Assembly: GCA_902787955.1 (NCBI GenBank)
Contig: CADAIJ010000008.1
Location: forward strand, 1-64,000
Direction: 5' to 3'
DNA: 64,000 bases
Origin: an uncultured Erysipelotrichaceae bacterium
GTDB lineage: Bacteria > Bacillota_I > Bacilli_A > RFN20 > CAG-826
Positions 40,340 through 48,944 of this stretch are shown here, one piece after another (the stretch's first letter is position 1; each line of letters starts with the position of its first letter). The notes under the pieces were generated by a model. The model saw only the letters and a list, made by a program, of their open reading frames with translations. It was not told the DNA's origin and ran no database searches. Made by a program: the position numbers and the translations under genes.

Positions 40340-41461
40340 ATGGGAAACAAAAAAACAAAAGGAAGAATTAAATTACCTGAAATCGTTGCTATTTTCCTTG
40401 TGATTTTACTTGTTGCTTATGTAGTCATCTTATTAGTTTTCTCTGGAAGTAATGCTGCCTACTTAAAATCTGCCTTCAAGTATTTCTTAAGTGTATTTAG
40501 CTTCGGTGGTGCTTACCACGAATTTGCAGTTCTTGGCTTACCATTTGTCGGTGCTTTCTTAGTATTCTGGGCAAGTGTTGTTGTCGCAATTATCTGCTTA
40601 ATTTATTTCATTAAAAACAAAAGAGGAAGAGCAGTCGTTGGTGTTATCGATTTATTACTCGGTGCTGCTATCTTAGACTTCTCTATCTGTTTCTATCAAG
40701 GAAACAGTGCTAAAATCTCTGGCCGTGTCTTAAGCGGTCCAACAACTGTTGCTGTTTGTGCAGTTATCTTAGTTGTTTTCTTAGCCTTCTTATTTGGTGT
40801 TGTTGGCTTACTTGCTGCCTTCAAAGACGAAGCTGTTAGAGTCGTCGGCGAAGCCGCTGCTGAAGCTGCTAAAGAACTCGAAGAAGAAGAACCAGTTAGA
40901 AAACCTGAACCACAACCAGAACCTGAACCAGAACCAGAGCCTGAACCAGAACCTGAACCAGAACCAGAGCCTGTTGAAGAAGAACCAGTTGAAGAGCCTG
41001 TTGAAGAAGAACCAGTTGAAGAACCTGTTGAGGAAGAACCAGCTGAAGAAGAAGCAGAACCTGAAGAAGGCGGTGCTGCACGTAAGATTGAACGTGTTCC
41101 ATTCGCTGACAAGGTTCGTAAAGCTGATCGTGATTTAAAGAACAAATACGATGAACTTAGACAATATTTAGCTCTCTATGGTTTAAAGAGCAGAATCTCT
41201 GTCGACGGCGATTCTTATCGTTTACACAAAGTTCTTTATGTCCAAATTACAATTGCTGGTAAGAAGATGAAAGTTTATTATAAACTTAATCCAAATGATT
41301 ATTTAACTTCTCCAATTCCAGTAAGAGATGCTAGCAAAGTTAAGAAATATGCTGATATCCCAGCCCAACTTGACGTTAGAAGTGATCTCTCTGTAAAACG
41401 TGCTAAAGAATTAATCGATACTGTCATGGAAAATGCCGGTATTGAAAAAGAAGAAGAATAG
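40340..41461 (+). CDS. membrane protein with Pro-Glu repeat tether
   Basis: Unrecognised protein of 373 residues. Four hydrophobic segments (about 12-35, 60-92, 98-118, 130-158) are followed by an acidic stretch. This runs into a Glu-Pro dipeptide repeat (about 192-213) and P-V-E-E repeats (about 214-240), and then a folded C-terminal domain of about 125 residues with RKIERVPFADKV, YALYGLKSRISVDGDSY-like beta strands and a KLNPNDYL motif. Alternating Glu-Pro gives a stiff, extended rod, as in TonB-like spacers; it would hold the C-terminal domain away from the membrane. Related proteins are common in mollicute-like gut bacteria as far as I recall, with no known role. Codon use is unusually even, with more C-ending codons, suggesting high expression. 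Confidence 0.75.
   Translation: MGNKKTKGRIKLPEIVAIFLVILLVAYVVILLVFSGSNAAYLKSAFKYFLSVFSFGGAYHEFAVLGLPFVGAFLVFWASVVVAIICLIYFIKNKRGRAVVGVIDLLLGAAILDFSICFYQGNSAKISGRVLSGPTTVAVCAVILVVFLAFLFGVVGLLAAFKDEAVRVVGEAAAEAAKELEEEEPVRKPEPQPEPEPEPEPEPEPEPEPEPVEEEPVEEPVEEEPVEEPVEEEPAEEEAEPEEGGAARKIERVPFADKVRKADRDLKNKYDELRQYLALYGLKSRISVDGDSYRLHKVLYVQITIAGKKMKVYYKLNPNDYLTSPIPVRDASKVKKYADIPAQLDVRSDLSVKRAKELIDTVMENAGIEKEEE
40905..41060 (+). repeat. in-gene tandem repeats coding Glu-Pro and Pro-Val-Glu-Glu
   Basis: Repeats of GAACCA/GAACCT hexamers and a 21-24 base unit (GAAGAACCAGTTGAAGAGCC-like) make up this stretch. It is prone to slippage, so length may vary between strains. Open frames on the other strand here are shadows of the repeat. 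Confidence 0.85.
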
Positions 41462-41481
41462 TTCTTCATAATTCAAACAAT

Positions 41482-41511
41482 AAGTCCATCTCGCTCGGGA
41501 TGGACTTTTAT
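41482..41511. terminator. bidirectional terminator, Pro-Glu gene and minus operon
   Basis: AAGTCCATC (41482-41490) pairs with GATGGACTT (41499-41507), followed by TTT. The genes on both sides end here. Confidence 0.75.
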
Positions 41512-41516
41512 AATGC

Positions 41517-42614
41517 TTAGTATTTTAAGTGTTTAGCTAGTTCTTTTAGATTCTCATCTTTTAAGAAATCATGGAATTCGTTATAAGAAGAGAACTGATA
41601 ATCTTTTAAATAGAAATATAATTTATTAATTATCTTATCGTTTTCATTATTTGCTTTTAGATAATCTTCATCATTATATTTTTCATAAACCTTTTCTTCA
41701 TATAAGGTGAGGATTTGTCTTCTTAGCATTGCAATTAAGGAAGCTTCAATCCAATAATCGTAAGTAGTGTTATCTTTCTCTAATCCTTTTAGTTTTAGAT
41801 ATAAAGGTAAACCATCATGGACGTTGTGCCATATATCAATAAAAGCGTAGTCGAAGTGGTGGTTAATCTTTAAATAGTTAAAGCAATCATCATTAATAAC
41901 TCTAATCTTGTTTTTAGTATTAATTTTAGGAAGGATAACTTTGTTAAAGATATCAATAACTCTTTTATCTTTTTCAATAACTGTGATAGATTTAACATCC
42001 TTTTTTAAGGAAACCATATAGGTATAATAACCAAGTCCAAGACCAAAGACTAAAACGTCTCCATGAGCGTGTTTAATCGGTTCTTTCATCGTATTTATTT
42101 CATGCGGATTAAGTGACATCCAAATCTCATCTTTTTCCAAAAGAGCAGGGTATCTATATCCTTTATCAAAAAATCCGAATGGAGTGTGTTCTTCAAAATA
42201 AGTATTATTAACTTCAATTTCGTTATAAACAAATCCTTCGAATGGTTTATATTCTAAGGAAGTTAAAAGCCAGTCTCCTTCTTTATAATTTAGCCCTCTA
42301 ATTAGTTTTAGATATGGATCATTTAAATAATCACTTAGGTTTAATGAGTCCATCTTAGATATTTTTGAATTATTAATTAAGGCGATAAAATCTTCGTTAG
42401 TGTCATCTAATTCTTCTACTTCCAAGAAAGCTTTATAAAATGATTCGTTTAAGGAATATTTTGAACGATACTTATTAATTAATTCTTTATCAATATCATT
42501 AAAATGATTATTTAAATAATCGATATAAAGTTCAACGGAGGATATATTAAGTTCTTTAGCGTCTAAAAGCTTAATTACTTTTTCGTGATCTTCTTTAGTA
42601 AAATTAAAAATCAT
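41517..42614 (-). CDS. SAM-dependent methyltransferase-like protein
   Basis: Protein of 365 residues with a Rossmann-type SAM-binding core in the C-terminal half: VFGLGLGYYTYMVS (glycine-rich loop), SITVIEKDKRVIDIF (acidic residue for the ribose), and VINDDCFNY plus DYAFIDIWH. The order resembles spermidine synthase-type folds, but the N-terminal 160 residues do not, so neither substrate nor activity is certain. It is the last gene of a three-gene minus-strand operon, overlapping the upstream hydrolase by 4 bases, with AAAGGAG 8 bases before its ATG. Confidence 0.75.
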   Translation of the reverse strand: MIFNFTKEDHEKVIKLLDAKELNISSVELYIDYLNNHFNDIDKELINKYRSKYSLNESFYKAFLEVEELDDTNEDFIALINNSKISKMDSLNLSDYLNDPYLKLIRGLNYKEGDWLLTSLEYKPFEGFVYNEIEVNNTYFEEHTPFGFFDKGYRYPALLEKDEIWMSLNPHEINTMKEPIKHAHGDVLVFGLGLGYYTYMVSLKKDVKSITVIEKDKRVIDIFNKVILPKINTKNKIRVINDDCFNYLKINHHFDYAFIDIWHNVHDGLPLYLKLKGLEKDNTTYDYWIEASLIAMLRRQILTLYEEKVYEKYNDEDYLKANNENDKIINKLYFYLKDYQFSSYNEFHDFLKDENLKELAKHLKY

Positions 42615-43540
42615 AAATTATGCTCCTTTAAGAAAGAGATAACTGTTTCTTTATATTCTTCTTTATAGGTGCGGATTGCTTCTAAATGTTCCGCACCTTC
42701 AAAAGTTTTAGTTTCTACTTCCACTTTATCTTTAAAGTTATTCTTATTAATCTCTAAATCTTTATATTCCACTTTTGAATCGTTTGTGCCATGAAGCAAA
42801 AGTAAAGGAGCACTAGCCTTTTTACCTGCTTTCTTTGTATTGTTATTTAACGAGAATCCTTTAAAAAGGATTAAATAAATATTTACAAATGGAAGAACAA
42901 TTGGTTTAAGAGGAATTTTAATATTTCTTAATTCAAACTTTAAGGCGTCTTTTAAGTTAGCGTATCCGCTATCAGAAATGATGGCTTTGATTTCTTTATT
43001 CGTGTCTTCACCTTCATTCATCATAACGATATGTCCACCCATTGAAGCACCCATTAAAATGAATTCATGAGTAGGGAATCTATTTCTCATTAACTTAATC
43101 CAGTCATTAAGATCTCTAGTTTCCTTTTTGCCCATCGTAAAGTATTTACCTTCACTAGTGTCATGACATCTATTATTTATAAGAAGTAAGCTATACCCAT
43201 ATTCATAAAGGAATTTAGCTTGAATTGTTAAAGAATAATATCTTCCATGATAACCATGGACTAAGATGGCGAGTTTATTGGAATTCTTATTTTCGATTAG
43301 GTAGCCTTTAAGTTTTAAGTTATCATAACTAACTAGAGTTAGTTCTTCGATAGTTTGGGACCAAAGCCACTTTCTTTCTGGAGAATTTTTAGATTCTAAA
43401 TCTTCGTTTTCAGCGAATTCAGCATCACCTTTTCTTCTTAAAAAGGCAATCTTAAAGAAGATACTTCCGGTTATTAACATATAAATAAGTGCTAAAAGGA
43501 AGATTGCTCCTAAGATAGAACCTAAAATAATCCAAATCAT
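42611..43540 (-). CDS. alpha/beta hydrolase with N-terminal membrane anchor
   Basis: Hydrolase of 309 residues. An N-terminal membrane segment (about 2-22) is followed by the fold: ILVHGYHGRYYS, nucleophile elbow GASMGGHIVM (Ser near residue 163), LLLHGTNDSKVEY (acid) and GAEHLEAI (His). It resembles the YqkD/BAAT-like hydrolases of Bacilli that act on acyl esters at the membrane. It sits 4 bases after a lipoprotein gene and overlaps the methyltransferase-like gene, forming one operon. The start has no clear Shine-Dalgarno. Confidence 0.8.
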   Translation of the reverse strand: MIWIILGSILGAIFLLALIYMLITGSIFFKIAFLRRKGDAEFAENEDLESKNSPERKWLWSQTIEELTLVSYDNLKLKGYLIENKNSNKLAILVHGYHGRYYSLTIQAKFLYEYGYSLLLINNRCHDTSEGKYFTMGKKETRDLNDWIKLMRNRFPTHEFILMGASMGGHIVMMNEGEDTNKEIKAIISDSGYANLKDALKFELRNIKIPLKPIVLPFVNIYLILFKGFSLNNNTKKAGKKASAPLLLLHGTNDSKVEYKDLEINKNNFKDKVEVETKTFEGAEHLEAIRTYKEEYKETVISFLKEHNL

Positions 43541-43544
43541 ATAA

Positions 43545-44441
43545 TTAGTTTACTTCAACTTCACCGTTAAATAAGTCTTTTACTTCATCTAAATGTTCAA
43601 TAGTTAATTCTTCATTAATATTACTATATGTATTGGTGTAAGTTTGATGGCAAGAAGAATCGAGCATCTTTTTCGCGACATATTTTGAATCTAAAGATAC
43701 AGATACAGGAGTGTAATCGTTTAGTAACTTAATTGTTAAATTAATCTCACTAAAGATTGGATAATCATCTAATCCCCCAAATTGTTTCATTTGAATTCTT
43801 ACATTAGTAGATGATTTTTCTGGATCTAAACCTAAAGTAAATACATGAATATCTCCTTCCATTTTCTTTGAAATAGAAGTGATAGTTTCATCTTTAATAA
43901 TATAACCTTCGATTCCTTTATCCAAAGGATAAGTTCCATATTTATCAAGATAAGACTTCATATCTTTAAGATGATAATTACTTTCTCCATTATCTTTATA
44001 TAAAGCTTTCTTATCATGATAAAAAACTTCATGAGTTGTGTTTACAAGAGAAGAATGAGATTCATTCATCATATAAGCATAGTCTTTACTCTTTATTGTT
44101 TTAACCGCGATAGATTGATCAATATCGATACCAAAAACATTAGATAGAGTATGTCCTTCTGTAATAGCTTTAAAAGAAGTTAAAGACGCAAATTTAGCGT
44201 TATAGTAAGTGATGAAAGATTTATAGTTTTCTTCCGTTAAATCACTAACAAGTGGCGTCTTTTCTTCACTAGTTGATGTATTATCACTTCCTTCACTAGC
44301 ATCAGTTGAGGTGATGGAAGTTTCACTAATATCTTCTTCACTATCTTCCTCTCGAGATAAATGAGTATTTGAAGAAGATCCACAAGAAGCGAGGAATAAG
44401 GTTAAGATTGTGCTTAGAATAAATAGTTTTGTCTTTTTCAT
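43545..44441 (-). CDS. hypothetical lipoprotein
   Basis: Lipid-anchored protein of 298 residues, first gene of a minus-strand operon. The signal peptide ends in lipobox LASC (Cys20), followed by an acidic Ser/Thr/Glu linker (about 25-65). The folded part (about 68-298) has many beta strands with KDYAYMMNES, KKALYKDNGESNY and a late LNDYTPVSVSLDSKYV; this recalls LppX/LprG-like lipid-binding folds, but I cannot establish it. The 135-base divergent spacer to the 44577 gene holds that gene's promoter. Confidence 0.65.
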   Translation of the reverse strand: MKKTKLFILSTILTLFLASCGSSSNTHLSREEDSEEDISETSITSTDASEGSDNTSTSEEKTPLVSDLTEENYKSFITYYNAKFASLTSFKAITEGHTLSNVFGIDIDQSIAVKTIKSKDYAYMMNESHSSLVNTTHEVFYHDKKALYKDNGESNYHLKDMKSYLDKYGTYPLDKGIEGYIIKDETITSISKKMEGDIHVFTLGLDPEKSSTNVRIQMKQFGGLDDYPIFSEINLTIKLLNDYTPVSVSLDSKYVAKKMLDSSCHQTYTNTYSNINEELTIEHLDEVKDLFNGEVEVN

Positions 44442-44537
44442 TTTTTAAGGTCTTTCCATTTTAAATCGTAGTGATTTTAGCACATCTAATTAAAAATGCC
44501 ATATCTTTATAAAATAAAGGTCAACTTATTATTAAGA

Positions 44538-44565
44538 TTGAAACTATTTCTAAATTTGTTATGAT
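44538..44565 (+). promoter_or_regulatory. promoter of the acyltransferase operon, nearly leaderless
   Basis: TTGAAA (44538-44543), 16-base spacer, TATGAT (44560-44565), then 11 bases to ATG 44577; the predicted leader is about 5 bases. No Shine-Dalgarno. Confidence 0.55.
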
Positions 44566-44576
44566 AATCATAGTTT

Positions 44577-45953
44577 ATGATTAACGAATTGACCTTAAAA
44601 GAGGATAAAGCTAAACGCTTAAATGAGCTTCAAAGTAAGCTTGATTTAAAGAAAAAGACCGCTTTAGAACAAATTGAAGATAAATATAACACTCTTTTAT
44701 GTACCGCTAACGAAGAAGAAAAGAGTTCTTTACTAAGCAATAAAGAAAAAGAAATCGAAGATCTTAATAAGAAATTCGAACTTAAATATAAAAAAGCTGA
44801 GAAGCGTGAAGATAGCCATATCAAAAATGTTTTAAGATTATCAAAACGTATCTTTGAAGTGGATTTACTTCGCGGAATTGTTATCTGGGGCATGATTATT
44901 GATCACACCATCTTTAACTTCTCCGATAAAGGTTTCTTTAAAGATGCATTTAATTTCCACGGATACGGAACCTTAGGTTGGGTTGAAGCTTTCCGTGGTT
45001 TCTGCACTCCATTTTATGATAGTGAATTCCGTATTGGAGTTAGATTATTTGGTATATTTGCCTTATTCATGTTAACTGGTATATCTTCATCTTTCTCTAA
45101 ATCCAATATCAGAAGAGGTTTACTTTTAACAGGCTTTGGGGTTCTAATCACTGTTATCTTAAATATCTTTGCCGTAGCCTTCTCTAATCCTGGTTTACAT
45201 ATGTTAATGTGTATTATTACAACCTTAGGCTTAGCAATATTAATCTATAATGGTTCAAAGATTTTATTTGATAAATTACACGAAAAATACGAAGATCACC
45301 TTTTTAAGGTGGGCAAAAGAGATAATCTCACTATTGAAGGTGGTAAACTAGTTCACACCAAAAGTCAAAAAGGTTGGGTTAAAACTTGTATTATTGCAAC
45401 TATCTCTTTATTAGCGTTATGGGTTTTAGTTACCGCCTTAGTTTATTGTAATTCCCAATATACCGCATATGAAGTAGCGCATGGTGCGCCTGAAGGAGTT
45501 AACCATACCTTTGTTGATTATTTATCTCACTTCTATTTAATCTTTAATGGCGATGGCAACTTTATCGGTTGGGATAGAATTGGCGCGGATATTGCCTGGT
45601 CTAATTTAGACTTTGTTAGTTATTTAAAAATCTTCTTTGGGGTACGTGGTTTTGGCTTTGACTGGTTAGGCTTATTCCCATTCGTAGCCTATACGTTCTT
45701 AGGTGGCTTAATTGGTAACACTATCTATAATGATAAAAAATCAATTATCTATTATTTCACTAAAGAAGATAGAACTAATCCAAATTACTTAGAAACTAAA
45801 GCCGGACAACTAAATTTAAAACTTAATATGAAGTTAAGCTTTATTACTTATCCTGGTAAACATACTTTATTAATTTATATCTTCCATCAACCCGCAATTA
45901 CCATATTTTTTGGTTTGATATTTTTAATGTTAGGAGCCACGTTAAATGTCTAA
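44577..45953 (+). CDS. DUF1624/HGSNAT-like membrane acyltransferase
   Basis: Membrane protein of 458 residues. The first 85 residues are charged and predicted coiled coil. The membrane part starts with the family signature RIFEVDLLRGIVIWGMIIDH (here RIFEVDLLRG at about residues 93-102), found in DUF1624 and heparan-glucosaminide N-acetyltransferases, which move acetyl groups across the membrane to sugars. About nine segments follow, with a long loop (about 215-260). It overlaps the next gene, an acyl-CoA-ligase-like enzyme, by 8 bases, which could supply activated acyl groups (inference). The N-terminal coiled coil is an unusual addition. Confidence 0.78.
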   Translation: MINELTLKEDKAKRLNELQSKLDLKKKTALEQIEDKYNTLLCTANEEEKSSLLSNKEKEIEDLNKKFELKYKKAEKREDSHIKNVLRLSKRIFEVDLLRGIVIWGMIIDHTIFNFSDKGFFKDAFNFHGYGTLGWVEAFRGFCTPFYDSEFRIGVRLFGIFALFMLTGISSSFSKSNIRRGLLLTGFGVLITVILNIFAVAFSNPGLHMLMCIITTLGLAILIYNGSKILFDKLHEKYEDHLFKVGKRDNLTIEGGKLVHTKSQKGWVKTCIIATISLLALWVLVTALVYCNSQYTAYEVAHGAPEGVNHTFVDYLSHFYLIFNGDGNFIGWDRIGADIAWSNLDFVSYLKIFFGVRGFGFDWLGLFPFVAYTFLGGLIGNTIYNDKKSIIYYFTKEDRTNPNYLETKAGQLNLKLNMKLSFITYPGKHTLLIYIFHQPAITIFFGLIFLMLGATLNV

Positions 45954-47586
45954 AAATCACAATGAAACTACTTTTAAAATGAATCCAAAACAAACTATCT
46001 ATCAGATGGTTAAGGATACCGCTTTAAGTTTTCCAAAACTTGTCGCTCTTCGTTATATGCATCATTCATATAACTATAAACATGTTTTAAAACGCATTAA
46101 CCAATTTGCTTTTGAACTTAAAGAACTAGGAATTAAAAAAGATGAACCAGTTACTGTTTGTCTTCCAAATATTCCTGACGCTGTTTATCTTTTATACGCT
46201 ATTAGTCAAATAGGCGCGATTGCCAACTTAGTTCACCCATTATTTTCTTATTCTCAAATGGAAGAGAATTATGAAGTTACTAAATCAAAATATGTATTTG
46301 TTCTAGATACTCGTTATAAAGACTTTGCTCCTTTAAAAGAGAAAGGAGTTCGCTTATTCGCTTGCTATCCAGATACTGAATTAAGCTTTATCGAAAAACT
46401 CGTTTACCGTAAAAAAACATATAAGAAACGCGGTAAAATCCCTTATGAAGATAGAATGAGAGCTTTTTATCATGCTCCTATTTATAAAGAAGAAGACACT
46501 AACTATTTAGGCGATAATCTTTATCTTCATAGTGGTGGAACCTCAGGTAAGCCAAAGATTGTGGCCTTATCTTCCTTTGCTTTAAATAGCATTTGTAACG
46601 TATCTCCTTGGATTGTTGGAAGAGAAAATTTAATTGGCTCATCAATCTTAGCGGTTTTACCAATGTTCCATGGATTTGGTTTATGCATGGGAATTCATGC
46701 GATGCTTTCTAATGGTGGAACTGATGTCTTAATGCCAAAGTTTTCCCCTAAAGACTGCGTTAAATATATTCGTAAAAATGAACTTGAAATCTTATTAGGC
46801 GTCCCAATTCTATATGAAGCTTTACTTAATACTCGTGGTTTCTATGGAAGAAAATTAAGACACTTAAATATCGCTTTCGTCGGTGGAGACTTTGTCTCTA
46901 ACTATTTAATTGATCGTTTTAACCGTAGAATGATTAAGTTTGGCTCTATCTGTCGTTTAAGAGAAGGCTATGGCTTAACTGAATCAGTTAACGTCTGCTG
47001 CGTTAACACTCACCGTTATCATAAAGATAATACGGTTGGAATTGGTTTACCTTGTGTTAAATTCAAAGTCATTGATCCTGATACTTTAGAAGATTTAGGT
47101 TTTGATAAAGAAGGTGAACTTATTATCGGCGGCGACACCAAGATGAACGGTTATCGCTTCAGCGAAGATCCTGATATCAATAACAAAGTCTTTGTTGAAT
47201 TTGATGGTGAAAAATATATTAGAACAGGTGACTTCTGTAGTTTAGACGCAGATAACTTTGTTCACTTTAAAACTAGACTTAAAAGAATTATTAAGGTTAA
47301 CGGTGTTCCAGTATTCCCACTTGAAATTGAAGACATTTGTCAATCATTTGAGTTTGTCTTTGACGCTGCAGTTAAAGGAGTAGAGGACGCTAAACACGGA
47401 CATATTGTTGTTTTATATATTGTCTTAAACCGTAACTTTAATATCACTAAAGAAAAAGCTGAACAAATCCTTGTTGATAAGATTGTTTCTTCCCAAGGTG
47501 TTTACGCTAAACCTAAAATTGTTAAATTCATTGATAAAATGCCACATACCCCAATTGGAAAGGTCGATATTAACGCTTTAGATTAA
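45946..47586 (+). CDS. AMP-forming acyl-CoA synthetase-like enzyme
   Basis: ANL-superfamily adenylate-forming enzyme of 546 residues. Motif A3 is LHSGGTSGKPK (phosphate-binding loop), motif A5 GYGLTE, motif A7 YIRTGDF and the late catalytic Lys in TPIGKVD. The family activates a carboxylic acid with ATP and transfers it to CoA or a carrier; long-chain fatty acids are the commonest substrate but phenolic or amino acids are possible. Gene overlap of 8 bases with the acyltransferase and a 2-base gap to the amidohydrolase indicate one operon. Confidence 0.88.
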   Translation: MSKNHNETTFKMNPKQTIYQMVKDTALSFPKLVALRYMHHSYNYKHVLKRINQFAFELKELGIKKDEPVTVCLPNIPDAVYLLYAISQIGAIANLVHPLFSYSQMEENYEVTKSKYVFVLDTRYKDFAPLKEKGVRLFACYPDTELSFIEKLVYRKKTYKKRGKIPYEDRMRAFYHAPIYKEEDTNYLGDNLYLHSGGTSGKPKIVALSSFALNSICNVSPWIVGRENLIGSSILAVLPMFHGFGLCMGIHAMLSNGGTDVLMPKFSPKDCVKYIRKNELEILLGVPILYEALLNTRGFYGRKLRHLNIAFVGGDFVSNYLIDRFNRRMIKFGSICRLREGYGLTESVNVCCVNTHRYHKDNTVGIGLPCVKFKVIDPDTLEDLGFDKEGELIIGGDTKMNGYRFSEDPDINNKVFVEFDGEKYIRTGDFCSLDADNFVHFKTRLKRIIKVNGVPVFPLEIEDICQSFEFVFDAAVKGVEDAKHGHIVVLYIVLNRNFNITKEKAEQILVDKIVSSQGVYAKPKIVKFIDKMPHTPIGKVDINALD

Positions 47587-47588
47587 TT

Positions 47589-48842
47589 ATGAAAACATTA
47601 CTTAAAAACGCTAGAATATTAACTTTGGTTAATGATGAAATTATTGAAGGCGATATTTTAATCACTGATAATCGCATTACTAAGATTGAAAAAAATATCA
47701 AGGATAAGGCTGACAAAGTAATTGACTGCGAAGGCAATTTACTCATGCCAGGCTTTAAAAATGTCCACGCTCATACAGCAATGATTTTCGCTAGAAGCTA
47801 TGCTGATGATCTTCCATTACATGAATGGTTATTCGATAAAATATTTCCATTAGAAGAGAAGTTTATTGATGGAGATATTTATCATTTAACTAAAGTTGGA
47901 ATCTTAGAATACCTTACTTCTGGTATTACATTTGCTTTCGATATGTATTTCCATACTGAAGAAATTAAACAAGCCTCAGAAGAAATGGGCTTTAGAACTA
48001 CTATTCTATTCACTTCTTTAAACGATAAAGTAGATTTTATGGAAAAGAAAGTTTTAAGCAATAGAGGGGATAATTTAGTTAATTATTGCTTAGGAATTCA
48101 TGCGGAATATACCACACCTATTGAAAGAATTAGAGAAATAGCTGCTTTATCTCATAAGATTAAAGCTCCAGTATTCACTCATGTCGGTGAAACCGAAAGC
48201 GAAGTTCAAGGCTGTGTTGAAAGATATGGCAAAACCCCACTTAAACTTATGATTGAAGAAGGATTATTTGATTATGGTGGTGGTGGATTCCATTGTAACT
48301 ATTTCACTGATGAAGAAATTGAATTAGCTAAAAAACATAACTTTAATATCATTACATGCCCATGCTCTAACTTGAAGTTAGCTAGTGGTATTGCTCCAAT
48401 TGCTAAATATCAAAAAGCTGGACTTAATATTGGTATTGGTACTGATGGTGCTGCTTCTAATAACGCACTTGATATGTTCAGAGAAATGTATCTAGTTTCT
48501 ACCTTACAAAAAGTCACTAATAAAGATGCGGCTTGTATGGATGGATATGATGTCTTAAAAATGGCGACACTTGGTGGTGCTACGGCACTTGGCTTAGATG
48601 AGTGTGATGTATTAGCTCCTGGCAAATTAGCGGACATCATTATGATCGATTTAAAAAATCCTGCTATGCAACCACTTAATAATATTAAGAAGAATATCGT
48701 TTACGCAGGTAGCAAAGATATCGTTAAAATGACAATGATTAACGGTAAAGTTCTTTACTATAATAAAGAGTTCTTTGTAGGCGAAGATGTAAACGAAATA
48801 TATCGTAAAGCTCAAGAAGTTACCGATAGACTTAAAGGATAA
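47589..48842 (+). CDS. mtaD: amidohydrolase, MTA/SAH deaminase-like
   Basis: Metal-dependent deaminase of 417 residues from the TrzN/MtaD branch of amidohydrolases. Motifs: NVHAHTAMIFARSYADDLPL (here NVHAHTAM, metal His pair), LGIHAEYT, FTHVGETESEV, GGGFHCNYF and GIGTDGAASNN with the metal Asp. Family members deaminate S-adenosylhomocysteine or methylthioadenosine to the inosyl form. It begins 2 bases after the ligase gene and ends before a terminator. The tie to a membrane acyltransferase operon is not explained by this activity. Confidence 0.85.
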   Translation: MKTLLKNARILTLVNDEIIEGDILITDNRITKIEKNIKDKADKVIDCEGNLLMPGFKNVHAHTAMIFARSYADDLPLHEWLFDKIFPLEEKFIDGDIYHLTKVGILEYLTSGITFAFDMYFHTEEIKQASEEMGFRTTILFTSLNDKVDFMEKKVLSNRGDNLVNYCLGIHAEYTTPIERIREIAALSHKIKAPVFTHVGETESEVQGCVERYGKTPLKLMIEEGLFDYGGGGFHCNYFTDEEIELAKKHNFNIITCPCSNLKLASGIAPIAKYQKAGLNIGIGTDGAASNNALDMFREMYLVSTLQKVTNKDAACMDGYDVLKMATLGGATALGLDECDVLAPGKLADIIMIDLKNPAMQPLNNIKKNIVYAGSKDIVKMTMINGKVLYYNKEFFVGEDVNEIYRKAQEVTDRLKG

Positions 48843-48861
48843 AAAACATATAGGAACTCAG

Positions 48862-48885
48862 GGGGATTCATTAATCCCCTTTTTC
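48862..48885 (+). terminator. terminator of the acyltransferase-ligase-amidohydrolase operon
   Basis: GGGGATT-CATT-AATCCCC (48862-48879) followed by T6. Confidence 0.85.
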
Positions 48886-48900
48886 TTTGGCTAAATGAGA

Positions 48901-48921
48901 AAAAAAGTCCCAAAAGAGGGA
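48901..48921 (-). terminator. minus-strand terminator of the thioredoxin-like lipoprotein gene
   Basis: On the minus strand GTCCC-TCTTTT-GGGAC is followed by T7. The 3' arm lies in copy 4 of the 25-base element. Confidence 0.7.
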
Positions 48922-48932
48922 CTTCCTATAGG
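48908..48932 (+). repeat. dispersed 25-base element, copy 4
   Basis: TCCCA-N7-GACTTCCTATAGG, same orientation as the other copies, 66 bases after the mtaD-like stop. Confidence 0.75.
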
Positions 48933-48944
48933 ATTATCTATTAA

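Larger units (their letters stand above)
48847..48932. repeat. composite 3' element with inverted ends
   Basis: ATATAGGAACTC near 48848 and GGGACTTCCTATAGG at the right end form imperfect inverted ends (TATAGGAA/TTCCTATA exact). Two hairpins lie inside: a plus-strand terminator and a minus-strand terminator. The left end is the same string as in the 59-bp element at 12790. Confidence 0.5.

Noticed and set aside
40696-41145. Long minus-strand Ser/Gly-rich frame opposite the Glu-Pro repeats
   Set aside because: It is a mirror of the hexamer repeat in the real gene, with no start signal or domain.
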